DNA from: JAWXBM01 sp964470455
Lineage (GTDB): Bacteria; Pseudomonadota; Gammaproteobacteria; Xanthomonadales; SZUA-36
Length of the DNA stretch: 64,000 nucleotides
Reading direction: 5' to 3'
Assembly: GCA_964470455.1 (NCBI GenBank)
Contig: CAYYCX010000001.1
Coordinates: forward strand, 81,563 to 145,562
The notes below the pieces were generated by a model. The model was given only the letters and a program-made list of their open reading frames with translations, searched no databases and was not told the origin of the DNA. Shown in pieces: positions 1 to 8,535 of the stretch. Made by a program: the position numbers and the translations under genes. Each line of letters begins with the position of its first letter. The first letter of the stretch is position 1.

Positions 1-1
1 A

Positions 2-430
2 GACGACCAGCTGAATAAAGAGGAAAAGGACTTTATTCCGAAAGATATCCTTGAGGACTACGAAGAGGCATTGAAATGCCGAGCAATTAAAGCCAACCGC
101 GCCAGCTGCGCGATGTTTCGTAGAAGCCTGCAAGGCGCTCTAGTTCAGCTCGGCGCTGATCCAAAGCTGGAGCTTATTAAGCAGATTGAATCCTTGGGTA
201 GCTTGCCAAAAGACGTTAAAGATTGGGCACATCAAATTCGGATATTCGGAAATTGGGGCGCCCATCCGGATAAGGACAATCTGAATGAAGTCGATGGGGA
301 CGACGCCACAGAGACACACGACTTCATGTCGAAATTTCTACTGTACCTGTTCATCATGCCGGAGAGAGTTAAGCTGTCGCGGGAGAAAAGAGAGAAGAAG
401 AGTGGTGGCGCACCTGCCAACACGCCTTGA
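2..430 (+). CDS. DUF4145-like protein, 5' end cut off by the window
   Basis: The reading frame is open back to the first bases of the window, so the true N-terminus lies outside. A TTG at 71 is only an internal codon. The visible 142 residues begin DDQLNKEEKDFIPKDI and carry the DUF4145 pattern: an acidic 'DYEEAL' helix, an 'ANRASCAMFRRSLQ' helix, and 'IRIFGNWGAHPD' near residue 80. That family occurs alone or fused to defence and nuclease domains, and its biochemical role is not established. The C-terminus is short and basic (EKREKKSGG). An attC-like palindrome follows directly and a toxin-antitoxin pair lies beyond it, so it could be an integron gene cassette. Family call moderate, function unknown. 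Confidence 0.6.
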   Translation, partial: DDQLNKEEKDFIPKDILEDYEEALKCRAIKANRASCAMFRRSLQGALVQLGADPKLELIKQIESLGSLPKDVKDWAHQIRIFGNWGAHPDKDNLNEVDGDDATETHDFMSKFLLYLFIMPERVKLSREKREKKSGGAPANTP

Positions 431-445
431 GTGCGCGTGGCTGGC

Positions 446-540
446 ACTAACAACGCGCTCCAGCCGACGGCCACGGCGTCGCTATGCTCCGCCGTGGCTT
501 CCCTCGCTACACTCGGCGCGCCTGAATGCAAACATTATGA
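446..540. repeat. attC-like imperfect palindrome (possible degenerate integron recombination site)
   Basis: The stretch runs from ACTAACAACGCGCTCCAGCC at 446 to AAACATTATG ending at 539. It has a perfect 9-bp inner inverted repeat, GCCACGGCG (470-478) against CGCCGTGGC (490-498). The outer arms also resemble each other in inverse orientation: GCGCTCCAGCCGA near 454-466 against TCGGC...CTGAATGC near 513-529. Integron attC sites are imperfect palindromes of this size, beginning near TAAC and ending near a GTTRRRY core, and they sit just after a cassette gene's stop. The terminal cores here depart from the consensus (ATTATGA for GTTRRRY), so this is at best a decayed site. No integrase is visible. 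Confidence 0.38.
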
Positions 541-834
541 CTTATCGTCTTTATTACGCGATAGTGCCAGATCGTAGACTTCATTCCGGTTTCTTTTGCC
601 GACAGCGAGAACGGTGACTGTGACCGTCGTATCTGATACTGAATAGACCAGGCGATAACCGAGCTGGCGTAACTTGATTTTGTACAGGTTGATTCCGCCT
701 TTTACCGCTGCGGAAGGAACATGTGGGTTGGAAAGCCGTTCCTTGAGTTTTTTGGTGAAAAGCTCCCGGACATTGGGTCCGAGTTTTTTCCATTCCTTCA
801 GTGCACTCTTCTTGAAGGCTAACTCATAGGTCAT
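535..834 (-). CDS. RelE/ParE-family toxin
   Basis: A 99-residue basic protein beginning MTYELAFKKSALKEWKKLG, the typical start of RelE-type mRNA interferases that cleave translated mRNA in the ribosome. The C-terminal half has the expected strand pattern ('YKIKLRQLGYRLVYSVSD', 'VTVLAVGKRNRNEVYDLA'), with the conserved arginine of 'GYRLVY' and basic residues near residues 80-85. Length fits the family. It overlaps the upstream antitoxin by 11 bases, the usual antitoxin-first coupled arrangement. It lies beyond the attC-like palindrome on the opposite strand, as toxin-antitoxin cassettes often do. The toxin call is strong; the exact subfamily (RelE or StbE) is not resolved. Confidence 0.88.
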   Translation of the reverse strand: MTYELAFKKSALKEWKKLGPNVRELFTKKLKERLSNPHVPSAAVKGGINLYKIKLRQLGYRLVYSVSDTTVTVTVLAVGKRNRNEVYDLALSRNKDDKS

Positions 835-1072
835 CCAGGTTAACCTTTATGCTTTCCTCATCCATTCGGCTTTTGGCAATTTCCAGCAGCTCCTTGTCCT
901 CGATGAGATCCATCATCGCTTCATAAGCTTTGGCGGGGACGCAATAAAAAGCAGGTTCATTCCTGTTAAGCACGGCAATGGGCATGCCTTCTCCACTGGC
1001 TACGACTTTCATTGGATTGGCTTTCAGTTCGGAGATGCTTGCTGCCACCTCAGTAAGGATTTGATGGGTCAT
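824..1072 (-). CDS. RelB/StbD-type (Phd/YefM-fold) antitoxin
   Basis: An 82-residue protein with the Phd/YefM-like N-terminal fold: 'ILTEVAASISELKANPMKVVASGEGMPIAVLNRNEPAFYCVPAKAYEAMMD'. The pattern 'S..ELK.NP...V......PIAVLN.N.PAFY.VP...YE' is characteristic of StbD/RelB antitoxins. The acidic C-terminal tail ('MDEESIKVNLDDL') would wrap and neutralise the RelE toxin encoded next. Such antitoxins also bind their own promoter, and an inverted repeat suited to this lies 39-56 bases upstream. The start ATG at 1072 is preceded by GGTATCTCC, which has little Shine-Dalgarno character. Confidence 0.87.
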   Translation of the reverse strand: MTHQILTEVAASISELKANPMKVVASGEGMPIAVLNRNEPAFYCVPAKAYEAMMDLIEDKELLEIAKSRMDEESIKVNLDDL

Positions 1073-1110
1073 GGAGATACCTTGGGGGAAGTTGTATAAG
1101 ACTGAATATT

Positions 1111-1128
1111 AGACCTGTAAAAAGGTCT
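1111..1128. promoter_or_regulatory. inverted repeat upstream of the antitoxin gene, possible autoregulatory operator
   Basis: AGACC at 1111-1115 is mirrored by GGTCT at 1124-1128 across an 8-base AT-rich spacer. It is placed 39-56 bases upstream of the antitoxin start, where a promoter for the minus-strand pair would be expected. Antitoxins of this fold commonly repress their own operon at short inverted repeats. The arms are short, so chance is possible. Confidence 0.35.
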
Positions 1129-1174
1129 TGTAAAGCCATGACAATCAATTCCACCCATTCAGAATTGGTTACCC

Positions 1175-3367
1175 TCACAGTTTCTCTTTGAAGTATTCCG
1201 CAATCTTCGTGTAGACGTGAAAACGCACGCCTTCCAGGCCGTGATGCTCGTTGGGATACACCATCATGTCGAACTGTTTGTTAGCCTTGATCAGGGCATC
1301 GGCGAACTGCAGGGTGAAAGCGAACTTGACGTTCTCATCGCCGGTGCCGTGGATCAGTAACAGGTCACCTTCAAGACGATCTGCAAAATTTTCAAGATTG
1401 ACCCGTGCATATCCTTCCGGATTAACTTCCAGCTGGTCCATCCAGCGCTCAACACCGGTTGCCTGGTAATTGACCAGGTCGATCACCGGCGCCACGCTGA
1501 CACCTACTTTGTAGTGGGGCGCGCCCTTGGTCATCATTGCCGCGGCAAGGTAGCCACCGCCGCTCCAGCCCCAGAACCCGATGCGTTCCGAATCCACCCA
1601 GGGCACGGTTTTCAGGTGACGGATGCCCTGCAACTGGTCAAGCACAGCCCATTTGCCGTATTCGCCGTAGGTGAGGTTTTTGGCGGCCTTGCCCCGCCCG
1701 GTGGTGGTGCGGTTATCCATGCTGAAAATGATGTAACCCTGTTCGGCCATGTAGCGATGCCACATGTCGCGGTGCATGCCGCGCGCGCTGCCCCAGGCAT
1801 TGATCACCATCTGCGAGCCCGCATTGCCGTAGTCAAAGGCAATCACCGGATATTTCTTGGCCGGATCGAAGTTGGATGGCTTCATGAAATAGGCATTGAG
1901 GGTGATGCCATCTTCGGTATCGAACTGGAAAAACTCCGGATTGGGTACTGCATACTTCTGCAGCCCCGGTAATTCATTACGCAGCAGAACCTGTGTATTG
2001 CTGCCCGCAGGATCGCGCACGGAAATCACGGGTGGCGTGGATGCATCAGACCAGGTCTCCAGCACCTGGGTGCGATCCGGCGACATCTCCCACGTATACC
2101 AGCCGGGCTTGCCAGAAAGCTTCTCCACTTCAGAACCGTCCAGGCTCACCCGGTATACATGCTGATCGATGAATGAATCTTTCTTGGCATAGAAATACAG
2201 CCAGCGATTGGCTTCATCCACGCCGATCAGTGAATCGATTTCCCAATCACCGGAAGTGAGCTGCTTTTCCTTACCGTCGTAGTCATACAGGTAGGCATGC
2301 CGGTAACCGCTTTTTTCCGAGGTCCAGACAAATTGGTCCTTCTGCTGCAGGAACATCTGGCCGCGGGTGATATCAATCCAGGCGGGGTCCCTGTCCGTGA
2401 CAATAACCTTTGATTGGCCGCTGTCTGAATCAGCCATCAACAGCTCCAGCAGGTCGTGATCGCGGCTCAGGCGCTGTATGGAAAGCCGCCGTGAATCGCG
2501 TGCCCACTCGATATAGGGGATGTAATCGTCCGGATTATCGCCAATATCCATCCAGGCGGTATTGCCACTTCGCAGATCAAAAACACCAATCTGGTTCACG
2601 GCATGCGCTTCGGCAGTGTTCGGGTACTTCATGGGCCGGACTTCGGGATACTTGCCCAGTTCGTCTATCATCCACCAGACTTTGACGTTCGTCGCATCCA
2701 GGCGCCAGAAGGCGATACGGCTGCCATCCGGGGACCACTTCCAGGCATCGGTGAAGCCGAATTCCGTGCTGCCGTAATCAAAGATGCCGTTCCAGATGTC
2801 CGCGCTGCCATCGGTGGTAACGGCCTGGGTTTTGCCGGACTTCATATCGAAGACATAAAGATTATTGTCCAGTACATAACCCACATGGGTGCCGGCCGGC
2901 GAAAGGAACACATTGCGCAGGTGCGGACTGCCATCGGCCAGGGCCAACAGGGACTTGTCGGCCGTGTTGTAAAGGTAGTGTGGGGCTTCAAAAATACTGT
3001 CCCAGGTTCGCACTACCGGGCCGGTAATCAGGATGTGCTTGCCATCGCCGGTGAACCGGTACCCCGACATCTGAACATTCTGGCTGCCAATGACCAGGTC
3101 TGCACCGGCCAGCACTACCCGTTGCTCACGGGTGGGGATGTCGTACTCAAGGATATTCAGCAGGCCCGTGTCAGGATCAGCGCGGGTGAAACTGAAACTC
3201 TGGCCATCGGGCGACCACTGCAGGTTCTCAATCAGCTGGCTGTGGAAGTCAGCGGTGTTGAAGATGCTATCCAGCGTGACTGCAGGCTTCCCGCTATCCG
3301 CCTGGATCTGTGGGCTCCAGCCAGCGGCAAGGAACAGGAACAGCCAGAGTATCGTTGTCAGACGCAT
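1175..3367 (-). CDS. S9 family serine peptidase, DPP IV-like (paralogue 1)
   Basis: A secreted dipeptidyl-peptidase-like enzyme that would release N-terminal dipeptides from peptides in the periplasm or outside the cell. It has a signal peptide (MRLTTILWLFLFLAAGWSPQIQA), then an N-terminal beta-propeller domain ('WSPDGQSFSFTR', 'WKWSPDGSRIAFWRLD') and a C-terminal alpha/beta hydrolase domain. The nucleophile is in 'GFWGWSGGGYL' (Ser near residue 602), with Asp in 'GTGDENV' near 677 and His in 'NEHHGLEG' near 708. I chose the ATG at 3367 because GAGGTGA lies just upstream; a GTG at 3376 is also in frame. It follows a close paralogue on the same strand by 69 bases and is probably co-transcribed with it. 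Confidence 0.93.
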   Translation of the reverse strand: MRLTTILWLFLFLAAGWSPQIQADSGKPAVTLDSIFNTADFHSQLIENLQWSPDGQSFSFTRADPDTGLLNILEYDIPTREQRVVLAGADLVIGSQNVQMSGYRFTGDGKHILITGPVVRTWDSIFEAPHYLYNTADKSLLALADGSPHLRNVFLSPAGTHVGYVLDNNLYVFDMKSGKTQAVTTDGSADIWNGIFDYGSTEFGFTDAWKWSPDGSRIAFWRLDATNVKVWWMIDELGKYPEVRPMKYPNTAEAHAVNQIGVFDLRSGNTAWMDIGDNPDDYIPYIEWARDSRRLSIQRLSRDHDLLELLMADSDSGQSKVIVTDRDPAWIDITRGQMFLQQKDQFVWTSEKSGYRHAYLYDYDGKEKQLTSGDWEIDSLIGVDEANRWLYFYAKKDSFIDQHVYRVSLDGSEVEKLSGKPGWYTWEMSPDRTQVLETWSDASTPPVISVRDPAGSNTQVLLRNELPGLQKYAVPNPEFFQFDTEDGITLNAYFMKPSNFDPAKKYPVIAFDYGNAGSQMVINAWGSARGMHRDMWHRYMAEQGYIIFSMDNRTTTGRGKAAKNLTYGEYGKWAVLDQLQGIRHLKTVPWVDSERIGFWGWSGGGYLAAAMMTKGAPHYKVGVSVAPVIDLVNYQATGVERWMDQLEVNPEGYARVNLENFADRLEGDLLLIHGTGDENVKFAFTLQFADALIKANKQFDMMVYPNEHHGLEGVRFHVYTKIAEYFKEKL

Positions 3368-3436
3368 TGCACTCACCTCTGCGGGTTTCAGATTGAATCA
3401 GGATTTGACTGGCCAGGAGCGTAAACCTGTAACCAG

Positions 3437-5635
3437 TTAAAGCTTTTCCTTGAAGTATTCGGCAACCTTGGTAAACACATGCAGGCGCGCACCTTCGATG
3501 CCATGGTGTTCATTCGGATACACCATCATGTCGAACTGCCTGTTGGCCTTGATCAGGGCATTGGCGAACTGCAGGGTAAAGGCGAATTTGACGTTTTCAT
3601 CGCCGGTGCCGTGGACCAATAGCAGATCGCCTTCCAGCTTGTCGGCATAGTTGCTGAGGTTGACCCGCGCGTAGCCCTCCGGATTGTTCTCCAACTGGTC
3701 CATCCAACGCTCCACGCCCACTGCCTGGTAGTTGACCAGGTCGATCACCGGGGCCACACTGACACCGACTTTATAATGCGGAGCACCCTTGGTCATCATC
3801 GCAGCTGCGAGATAACCCCCGCCACTCCAGCCCCAGAAACCCAATCGTTGCGGATCAACAAAAGGCAGTGATTCCAGGTAGCGCGCGCCTTGCAGCTGAT
3901 CAAGCACTGCCCACTTGCCATACTCGCCGTAGGTCAGGTTTTTGGCCACCTTGCCACGACCCGTAGTGGTGCGGTTATCCATGCTGAAAATGATGTACCC
4001 CTGCTCGGCCATGTAACGATGCCACAAAGGGAGTTCCCGATAGCCATCCCAGGGTCCGCCCCAGCTGTTGACCACCATTTGCGAACCCGCATTGCCATAG
4101 CCCCAGATGATCACCGGGTATTTTCTGGCCGGATCAAAATGTGAGGGCTTGATCATGTAAGCATTGAGCGCAATGCCATCCTCGGTTTCAAACTGCAGGA
4201 ACTCCGGGGCAGGGAAAGTGTATTTTTTCAGTCCGGCCAGCTCATTGTTCCACAGCACTTTCTGCGACTCGCCGGCGGGATCACGCAAGCTGATAACCGG
4301 TGGCGTCGCTGCGTCCGACCAAGTCTGCACCACATGCCTGCGATCGGGCGACATTTCCCATTCATACCAGCCAGCCCTGGCGGAGAGTTTCTCCACGTCG
4401 GACCCATTCAGGCTCACGCGATAGACATGCTGGTCGACGAATGAATCCTTCTTGGCATAGAAGTACAACCAGCGATTCGCTTCATCCACGCCGATCAGGG
4501 AAGAGATTTCCCAATCTCCCCAAGTCAGCTGTTTTTCCTTGCCGTCGTAATCATAAAGATAGGCATGCCGGTAACCGCTTTTCTCCGAGGTCCAGACAAA
4601 CCGGTCCTCGCCCTGCAGGAACATCAGGTCGCGGGTGATATCAATCCAGGCCGGATCCCGGTCCGTCACAATGACCTTTGAATCTCCGCTGCCGGCATCC
4701 GCCATTAACAGCTCCAGCAGGTCGTGATCACGGCTCAGGCGCTGGATGGAAAGCTGCTGTGAATTGCGACTCCATTCGATATAGGGAATGTAGTCATCCG
4801 GGTTGTCACCCACATCCATCCATCGGGTCTCACCGCTCTGCAGATCAAATACGCCGATCTGGTTTACCGCGTGCGCCTCGGCGGTATTGGGATACTTCAT
4901 GGGCCGGACTTCCGGATACTTGCCCAGTTCGTCTATCATCGACCAGACTTTCACAGCAGTGACATCCAGGCGCCAGAAGGCGATGCGGCTGCCATCCGGC
5001 GACCACTTCCAGGCATCAAAGAAGCCAAACATCTTGCTGCCGTAGTCAAATACCCCGTTCCAGATGTCCGCGCTGCCATCGGTGGTGACGGCCTTTGTCC
5101 TGCCGGAATTCAGATCCGTCACATAAAGATTATTGTCCAGCACATAGCCCACATGCGTGCCAGCCGGAGAAAGGAACACATTACGCAGATGCGGGCTGCC
5201 ATCCGCCAGCGCCACCAGGGATTTGCTGGCGGGGTTGTAGACGTAGTGCGGGGCTTCAAAATTGCTGTCCCAGGTTCGCGTCACCGGCCCTGCAATCAGC
5301 AAGAATTTCCGGTCCGCGGTGAAACGATAACCGGACAACTGCACATTCTGGCCGGCAATCTGCAGGTCACCGGAAGCCAGCAGATCACTTTCCTGTCCGC
5401 TGCTGATTTCATACTCATGAATGTTGAGCAAACCGGAAGCCGGGTCGGGACGCGTGTACGTGAAACGGCTGCTGTCCGGAGACCACTGCAGGTTATCGGC
5501 CAATTGGCTGTGGAAATCATCGGTAGTAAATATGCTTTCCAGGGTCACAGCAGGCCTGGGGCTTTCGGCCAACAGTAACGAACTCCAGCCCGCCGCGAAA
5601 AAAAGCGAAAAGCACAGGGTTGCGATCAGTCGCAT
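3437..5635 (-). CDS. S9 family serine peptidase, DPP IV-like (paralogue 2)
   Basis: Same architecture as its downstream neighbour: signal peptide (MRLIATLCFSLFFAAGWSSLLLA), beta-propeller, then the hydrolase domain with 'GFWGWSGGGYL', 'GTGDENV' and 'NEHHGIEG'. The two share long identical blocks such as ADGSPHLRNVFLSPAGTHVG, so they arose by tandem duplication. This copy keeps 'GPWDGYRELPLWHRYM', where the other has 'GSARGMHRDMWHRYM', a difference near the active-site cleft that may alter peptide preference. The ATG at 5635 is preceded by GAGGAGAG at proper spacing; a frame extension to 5677 lacks such a site. It is the first gene of the pair. DPP IV-like enzymes usually prefer a penultimate proline, but the substrate here cannot be read from sequence. 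Confidence 0.93.
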   Translation of the reverse strand: MRLIATLCFSLFFAAGWSSLLLAESPRPAVTLESIFTTDDFHSQLADNLQWSPDSSRFTYTRPDPASGLLNIHEYEISSGQESDLLASGDLQIAGQNVQLSGYRFTADRKFLLIAGPVTRTWDSNFEAPHYVYNPASKSLVALADGSPHLRNVFLSPAGTHVGYVLDNNLYVTDLNSGRTKAVTTDGSADIWNGVFDYGSKMFGFFDAWKWSPDGSRIAFWRLDVTAVKVWSMIDELGKYPEVRPMKYPNTAEAHAVNQIGVFDLQSGETRWMDVGDNPDDYIPYIEWSRNSQQLSIQRLSRDHDLLELLMADAGSGDSKVIVTDRDPAWIDITRDLMFLQGEDRFVWTSEKSGYRHAYLYDYDGKEKQLTWGDWEISSLIGVDEANRWLYFYAKKDSFVDQHVYRVSLNGSDVEKLSARAGWYEWEMSPDRRHVVQTWSDAATPPVISLRDPAGESQKVLWNNELAGLKKYTFPAPEFLQFETEDGIALNAYMIKPSHFDPARKYPVIIWGYGNAGSQMVVNSWGGPWDGYRELPLWHRYMAEQGYIIFSMDNRTTTGRGKVAKNLTYGEYGKWAVLDQLQGARYLESLPFVDPQRLGFWGWSGGGYLAAAMMTKGAPHYKVGVSVAPVIDLVNYQAVGVERWMDQLENNPEGYARVNLSNYADKLEGDLLLVHGTGDENVKFAFTLQFANALIKANRQFDMMVYPNEHHGIEGARLHVFTKVAEYFKEKL

Positions 5636-5809
5636 GAATCTCTCCTCAGTAATTTCTCCTGCTGATCCCGGGCTCAACCTTAGTATTGAAGCCGTGCCGG
5701 TCCATTGCCGAGCTTGAGGTAATTTATTGCGTTTTGCGCAACCGCACCGGCATTCCAGATGCTTTCGGCAGCGAAAGTTCCCCTGCTCATTCCAGGCTCT
5801 CCCGGCGTG

Positions 5810-6880
5810 CTACTGCTTCATGTCCGCGCCGTAGCCAGGGTCCAGCCGGGCTGCATTACGCCTTCCCGCGATCACCTGGTCGGCTTCTTCGATGAAAGCC
5901 AGCACTTTGCGGTTGAAGGACTCCGGGTCCTCCAGCATCAGCAGGTGATCGGTACCCGGCAGGGTTTCCAGCCGGGTGCTGGGCCAGAGGCGGTGCGCTT
6001 CGGCCGCGCCTTCATGAAAGAACACATCGCTCAGCTCAGCCACCAGCAGGTAGATGGGCGTGGCCATGCGGCTCATGTCGGGAAAGTCGTGGTCATTCCA
6101 GGGCCCTATGTGGATCGGGGCCGACATGTCCGAGCGCTGCGGATTCATGGACACCAGCGGGCTGTACTGCTGCGACATGCGCTGCAGCACGGCCAGTACT
6201 TCCGGCCGTGATTGTGCTACGCGGGTGAACGACGATTTGGTTGCGCCTTCGCGGCCCTTCGCGGCCTGCTCCAGGTCGGGCGGTGGCCCAAACAGATAAG
6301 GAACCACGCGATAGAATGCGGACTGTTCGGAAATCGGCACCAGTGGAATCGTGGCATCGGCAAAGGTGATGCTGCGGACCTTGTCTTCATACAGCTTGAG
6401 GAACTGGATGATGATGGAGCCACCCCGCGAATTCACCACAAAGTGGGCATCGCGGATGCCGAGATGCATCAGCAGTCCGTTCAGGTCATGGGCATGTGCG
6501 GTTTCGGAATAACCGGTAATGGGGTCTTCGGAACTGCCGTGGCCCCGCCGGTCGTAACTGATAAACAGATGCCCGGCGCTGAAGGCTTCGACCTGCTCGG
6601 TCCAGAGTTCATGTGAATAGCCTTCACCATGGACAAACACGACCGGAATACCCGCCCCTTCCATCCGATAAGCCAGGCGCACGCCGTTCACGGTCACAAA
6701 TATCAGCTTTTCCGAATTCGCAGCCGGCCCGCGAAAAGCTGCAGCGCGCGCCTGGAGGGCCCCGGATTCGCTTGGCACGACGCCCTCAGCCGCGACCGCC
6801 GGGTTCGCGCTCAAAGCGGCCAGCAGCAACAGGGAAAAATATGCGGAAATGCAGCTCTTGATTGAGGAATATCGCTTCAC
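5810..6880 (-). CDS. exported alpha/beta hydrolase
   Basis: An alpha/beta-hydrolase-fold protein with a signal peptide (VKRYSSIKSCISAYFSLLLLAALSANPAVA). The GTG at 6880 is chosen because AAAGGAGTAGGAAG precedes it at ideal spacing; in-frame ATGs at 6904 and 6955 have poorer sites. Visible fold motifs are the oxyanion 'FVHGEGYSHELW', 'ISYDRRGHGSS', the nucleophile elbow 'HFVVNSRGGSI', a late Asp in 'YLLVAELSDVFF', and His in 'LPGTDHLLMLEDP'. The elbow reads V-N-S-R-G rather than the usual G-x-S-x-G, so the first glycine is replaced. Family members include esterases, haloperoxidases and peptidases; the substrate is unknown. It is separated by about 175 bases from the S9 genes. Confidence 0.82.
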   Translation of the reverse strand: MKRYSSIKSCISAYFSLLLLAALSANPAVAAEGVVPSESGALQARAAAFRGPAANSEKLIFVTVNGVRLAYRMEGAGIPVVFVHGEGYSHELWTEQVEAFSAGHLFISYDRRGHGSSEDPITGYSETAHAHDLNGLLMHLGIRDAHFVVNSRGGSIIIQFLKLYEDKVRSITFADATIPLVPISEQSAFYRVVPYLFGPPPDLEQAAKGREGATKSSFTRVAQSRPEVLAVLQRMSQQYSPLVSMNPQRSDMSAPIHIGPWNDHDFPDMSRMATPIYLLVAELSDVFFHEGAAEAHRLWPSTRLETLPGTDHLLMLEDPESFNRKVLAFIEEADQVIAGRRNAARLDPGYGADMKQ

Positions 6881-7122
6881 CTTCCTACTCCTTTCAGGTT
6901 TCATTGCTGTAAGGCAGCCAGCGTGTGAACGCACGCTGGAAAGTTCACATTGCAAGCCTGCTGCAATAATTGTGGCAGATCAGCAGCCCGGTGCCTGTTG
7001 CTATTTCCGCATCACTCCGTTCTATTCTCCGCACCCTGTCGGGTGTCCCCGCATGCACTAGCCGCGCTTTGGTTTAGTATGGGCCAACCGGGTCTCTCCA
7101 CACCCAACCCAGAGGACAAGGA

Positions 7123-7908
7123 ATGGAAAACCGCAATCATCAATCCAGGCTTACCGCGCTTAGGCTTGGAAGTCGTTATGTGAAGCGCTTCATGCCCCTG
7201 ATGTTGTCGGGCATGCTGCTCGGCTCCAGCGCATCCGCCGGCGACAAAACACCGGAGCAGGCTCTTGAAGATCAGGTCAATGGACTGTGGTTCTACACCG
7301 GATTGACCACCAAGGACGGGGTGGAAATGCCTCTCACCGGAGTGTTCCTGTTCAAGGACGGCGTATTCCTGCAGCAGGCCATTTTTGACAGCGAGCCGTT
7401 CGAGACCGCCGGTTCCATGTCGCACACTGGCCCAACGCGTGCGGAACCCGCTACCGGTTCGATGCACCTGACTGCCACGCAGCACATCAGCACCGCACCG
7501 GGGACCAGCGAACCTTTTTCTTTCTCAACCAATTCCGAACATGATGTCACGGTTACCCGAGGCGACGACGAGCTGAAACTGATTTTCGGCATGGGGACCA
7601 GCACGGTGCAGACCTTTAAATGGGTAGGTCCGGGTGATGGTGAACTGTATGCCCTGGAAAATGGCGATTTGGCCCTGGTTGACGGGCACTTCGTGCTGGT
7701 GGCCGGCGATGCGGGCAGCGTAGCGACGGGCTATGGCAGCTACACTCAGGATGGCGAGAATCTCACCATACAGGTGATTCGTTGGGCCGAAGGGGATGCG
7801 TCCGGGGCGAAGAACCTGAAGGATGTCAGCCTGCAGGCGAGCTTTGACGGTGAAACACTCAGCCTGGCGGATGGCCGCAGCTTCACGGTTGTGAAGCAGG
7901 GCGATTGA
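7123..7908 (+). CDS. secreted protein of unknown function
   Basis: 261 residues starting at ATG 7123 after GAGGACAAGGA. A charged N-region followed by 'FMPLMLSGMLLGSSASAGD' looks like a Sec signal peptide cleaved after ASA. The mature part is strand-rich and opens 'EDQVNGLWFYTGLTTKDGVEMPLTGVFLFKDGVFLQQ', which recalls lipocalin-like or calycin-type 'W...G....DG' repeats. It ends 'SFDGETLSLADGRSFTVVKQGD'. I do not recognise a named family. It is transcribed away from the alpha/beta hydrolase across a 240-base divergent promoter region, and a palindromic dispersed element lies just past its stop. Confidence 0.7.
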   Translation: MENRNHQSRLTALRLGSRYVKRFMPLMLSGMLLGSSASAGDKTPEQALEDQVNGLWFYTGLTTKDGVEMPLTGVFLFKDGVFLQQAIFDSEPFETAGSMSHTGPTRAEPATGSMHLTATQHISTAPGTSEPFSFSTNSEHDVTVTRGDDELKLIFGMGTSTVQTFKWVGPGDGELYALENGDLALVDGHFVLVAGDAGSVATGYGSYTQDGENLTIQVIRWAEGDASGAKNLKDVSLQASFDGETLSLADGRSFTVVKQGD

Positions 7909-7942
7909 GCCCTGCTCCTGATCCCGCCAGCCATTTGACTCC

Positions 7943-8014
7943 GTCATTCCGGCGAATGCCGGAATCCATTGAAACCGGTGTGTTTATGGATCCCGGATCA
8001 AGTCCGGGATGACG
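7943..8014. repeat. dispersed palindromic intergenic element, copy A
   Basis: Begins GTCATTCCGGCG, contains the inverted pair ATTCCGGCG/TGCCGGAAT, then GATCCCGGATCAAGTCCGGG with its own inverted repeat, and ends GATGACG. Its outer boxes recur at 44313-44407. It lies between convergent genes, so it may act as a bidirectional hairpin. Confidence 0.6.
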
Positions 8015-8037
8015 AGGAAAGGGTCTGGAATCCCATC

Positions 8038-8535
8038 CTATTGTTGGGCGCTGTTCGGATTCCGTTCCGCCAGGATGTCGATCATGAAGCTCATCACCAG
8101 CTGGTTGTACTGGTTGAAGGCTTCATTGCGGCTGCGAATGATGCCCCATTTGTCGCGCACCACGCGATCGGACTTTTCCACAATGTCGTAAGTGAAGGTG
8201 ATGGTGTGTCCCGGACGCACCGGCCGATGCCACACCAGGTCTTCAATGCCCATGCCGGCGCCGTTGCGGCGGCCATCACGCACACCGCTGGCAAAACGTT
8301 CCATGTAGGACACCATCAGCTTCATCCAGATCGCCGTCAGGTGCCAGCCGGAAGCCACCAGGCCGCGATACGGCGTATCCAGCGCCGCCAGCGGGTCGGT
8401 GTGGAAAACCTGCGGCGCGTATTTCTTTCCAAACTCGACAATCTCCAGCTCGCTGAACGTATGCGATCCAAAGACATGAAATTCGCCAACGGGAATATCC
8501 TCGAACCAGCGGCTGCGGATATACACCTTATCCAT
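8038..8535 (-). CDS. MaoC-like dehydratase, second of two
   Basis: A 165-residue hotdog-fold protein of the MaoC (R-specific enoyl-CoA hydratase) family. Visible features are 'YAPQVFHTDPLAALDTPYRGLVASGWHLTAIWMKLM', where the D-P...A......G..ASGWH pattern matches the hydratase catalytic segment, followed by 'VRPGHTITFTYDI'. It overlaps the upstream MaoC gene by 8 bases and is therefore its translationally coupled partner, possibly forming a heterodimer. It is the last gene of the minus-strand division. The likely job is hydration of an unsaturated acyl-CoA formed from the opened ring; a non-enzymatic binding role cannot be excluded. Confidence 0.85.
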   Translation of the reverse strand: MDKVYIRSRWFEDIPVGEFHVFGSHTFSELEIVEFGKKYAPQVFHTDPLAALDTPYRGLVASGWHLTAIWMKLMVSYMERFASGVRDGRRNGAGMGIEDLVWHRPVRPGHTITFTYDIVEKSDRVVRDKWGIIRSRNEAFNQYNQLVMSFMIDILAERNPNSAQQ

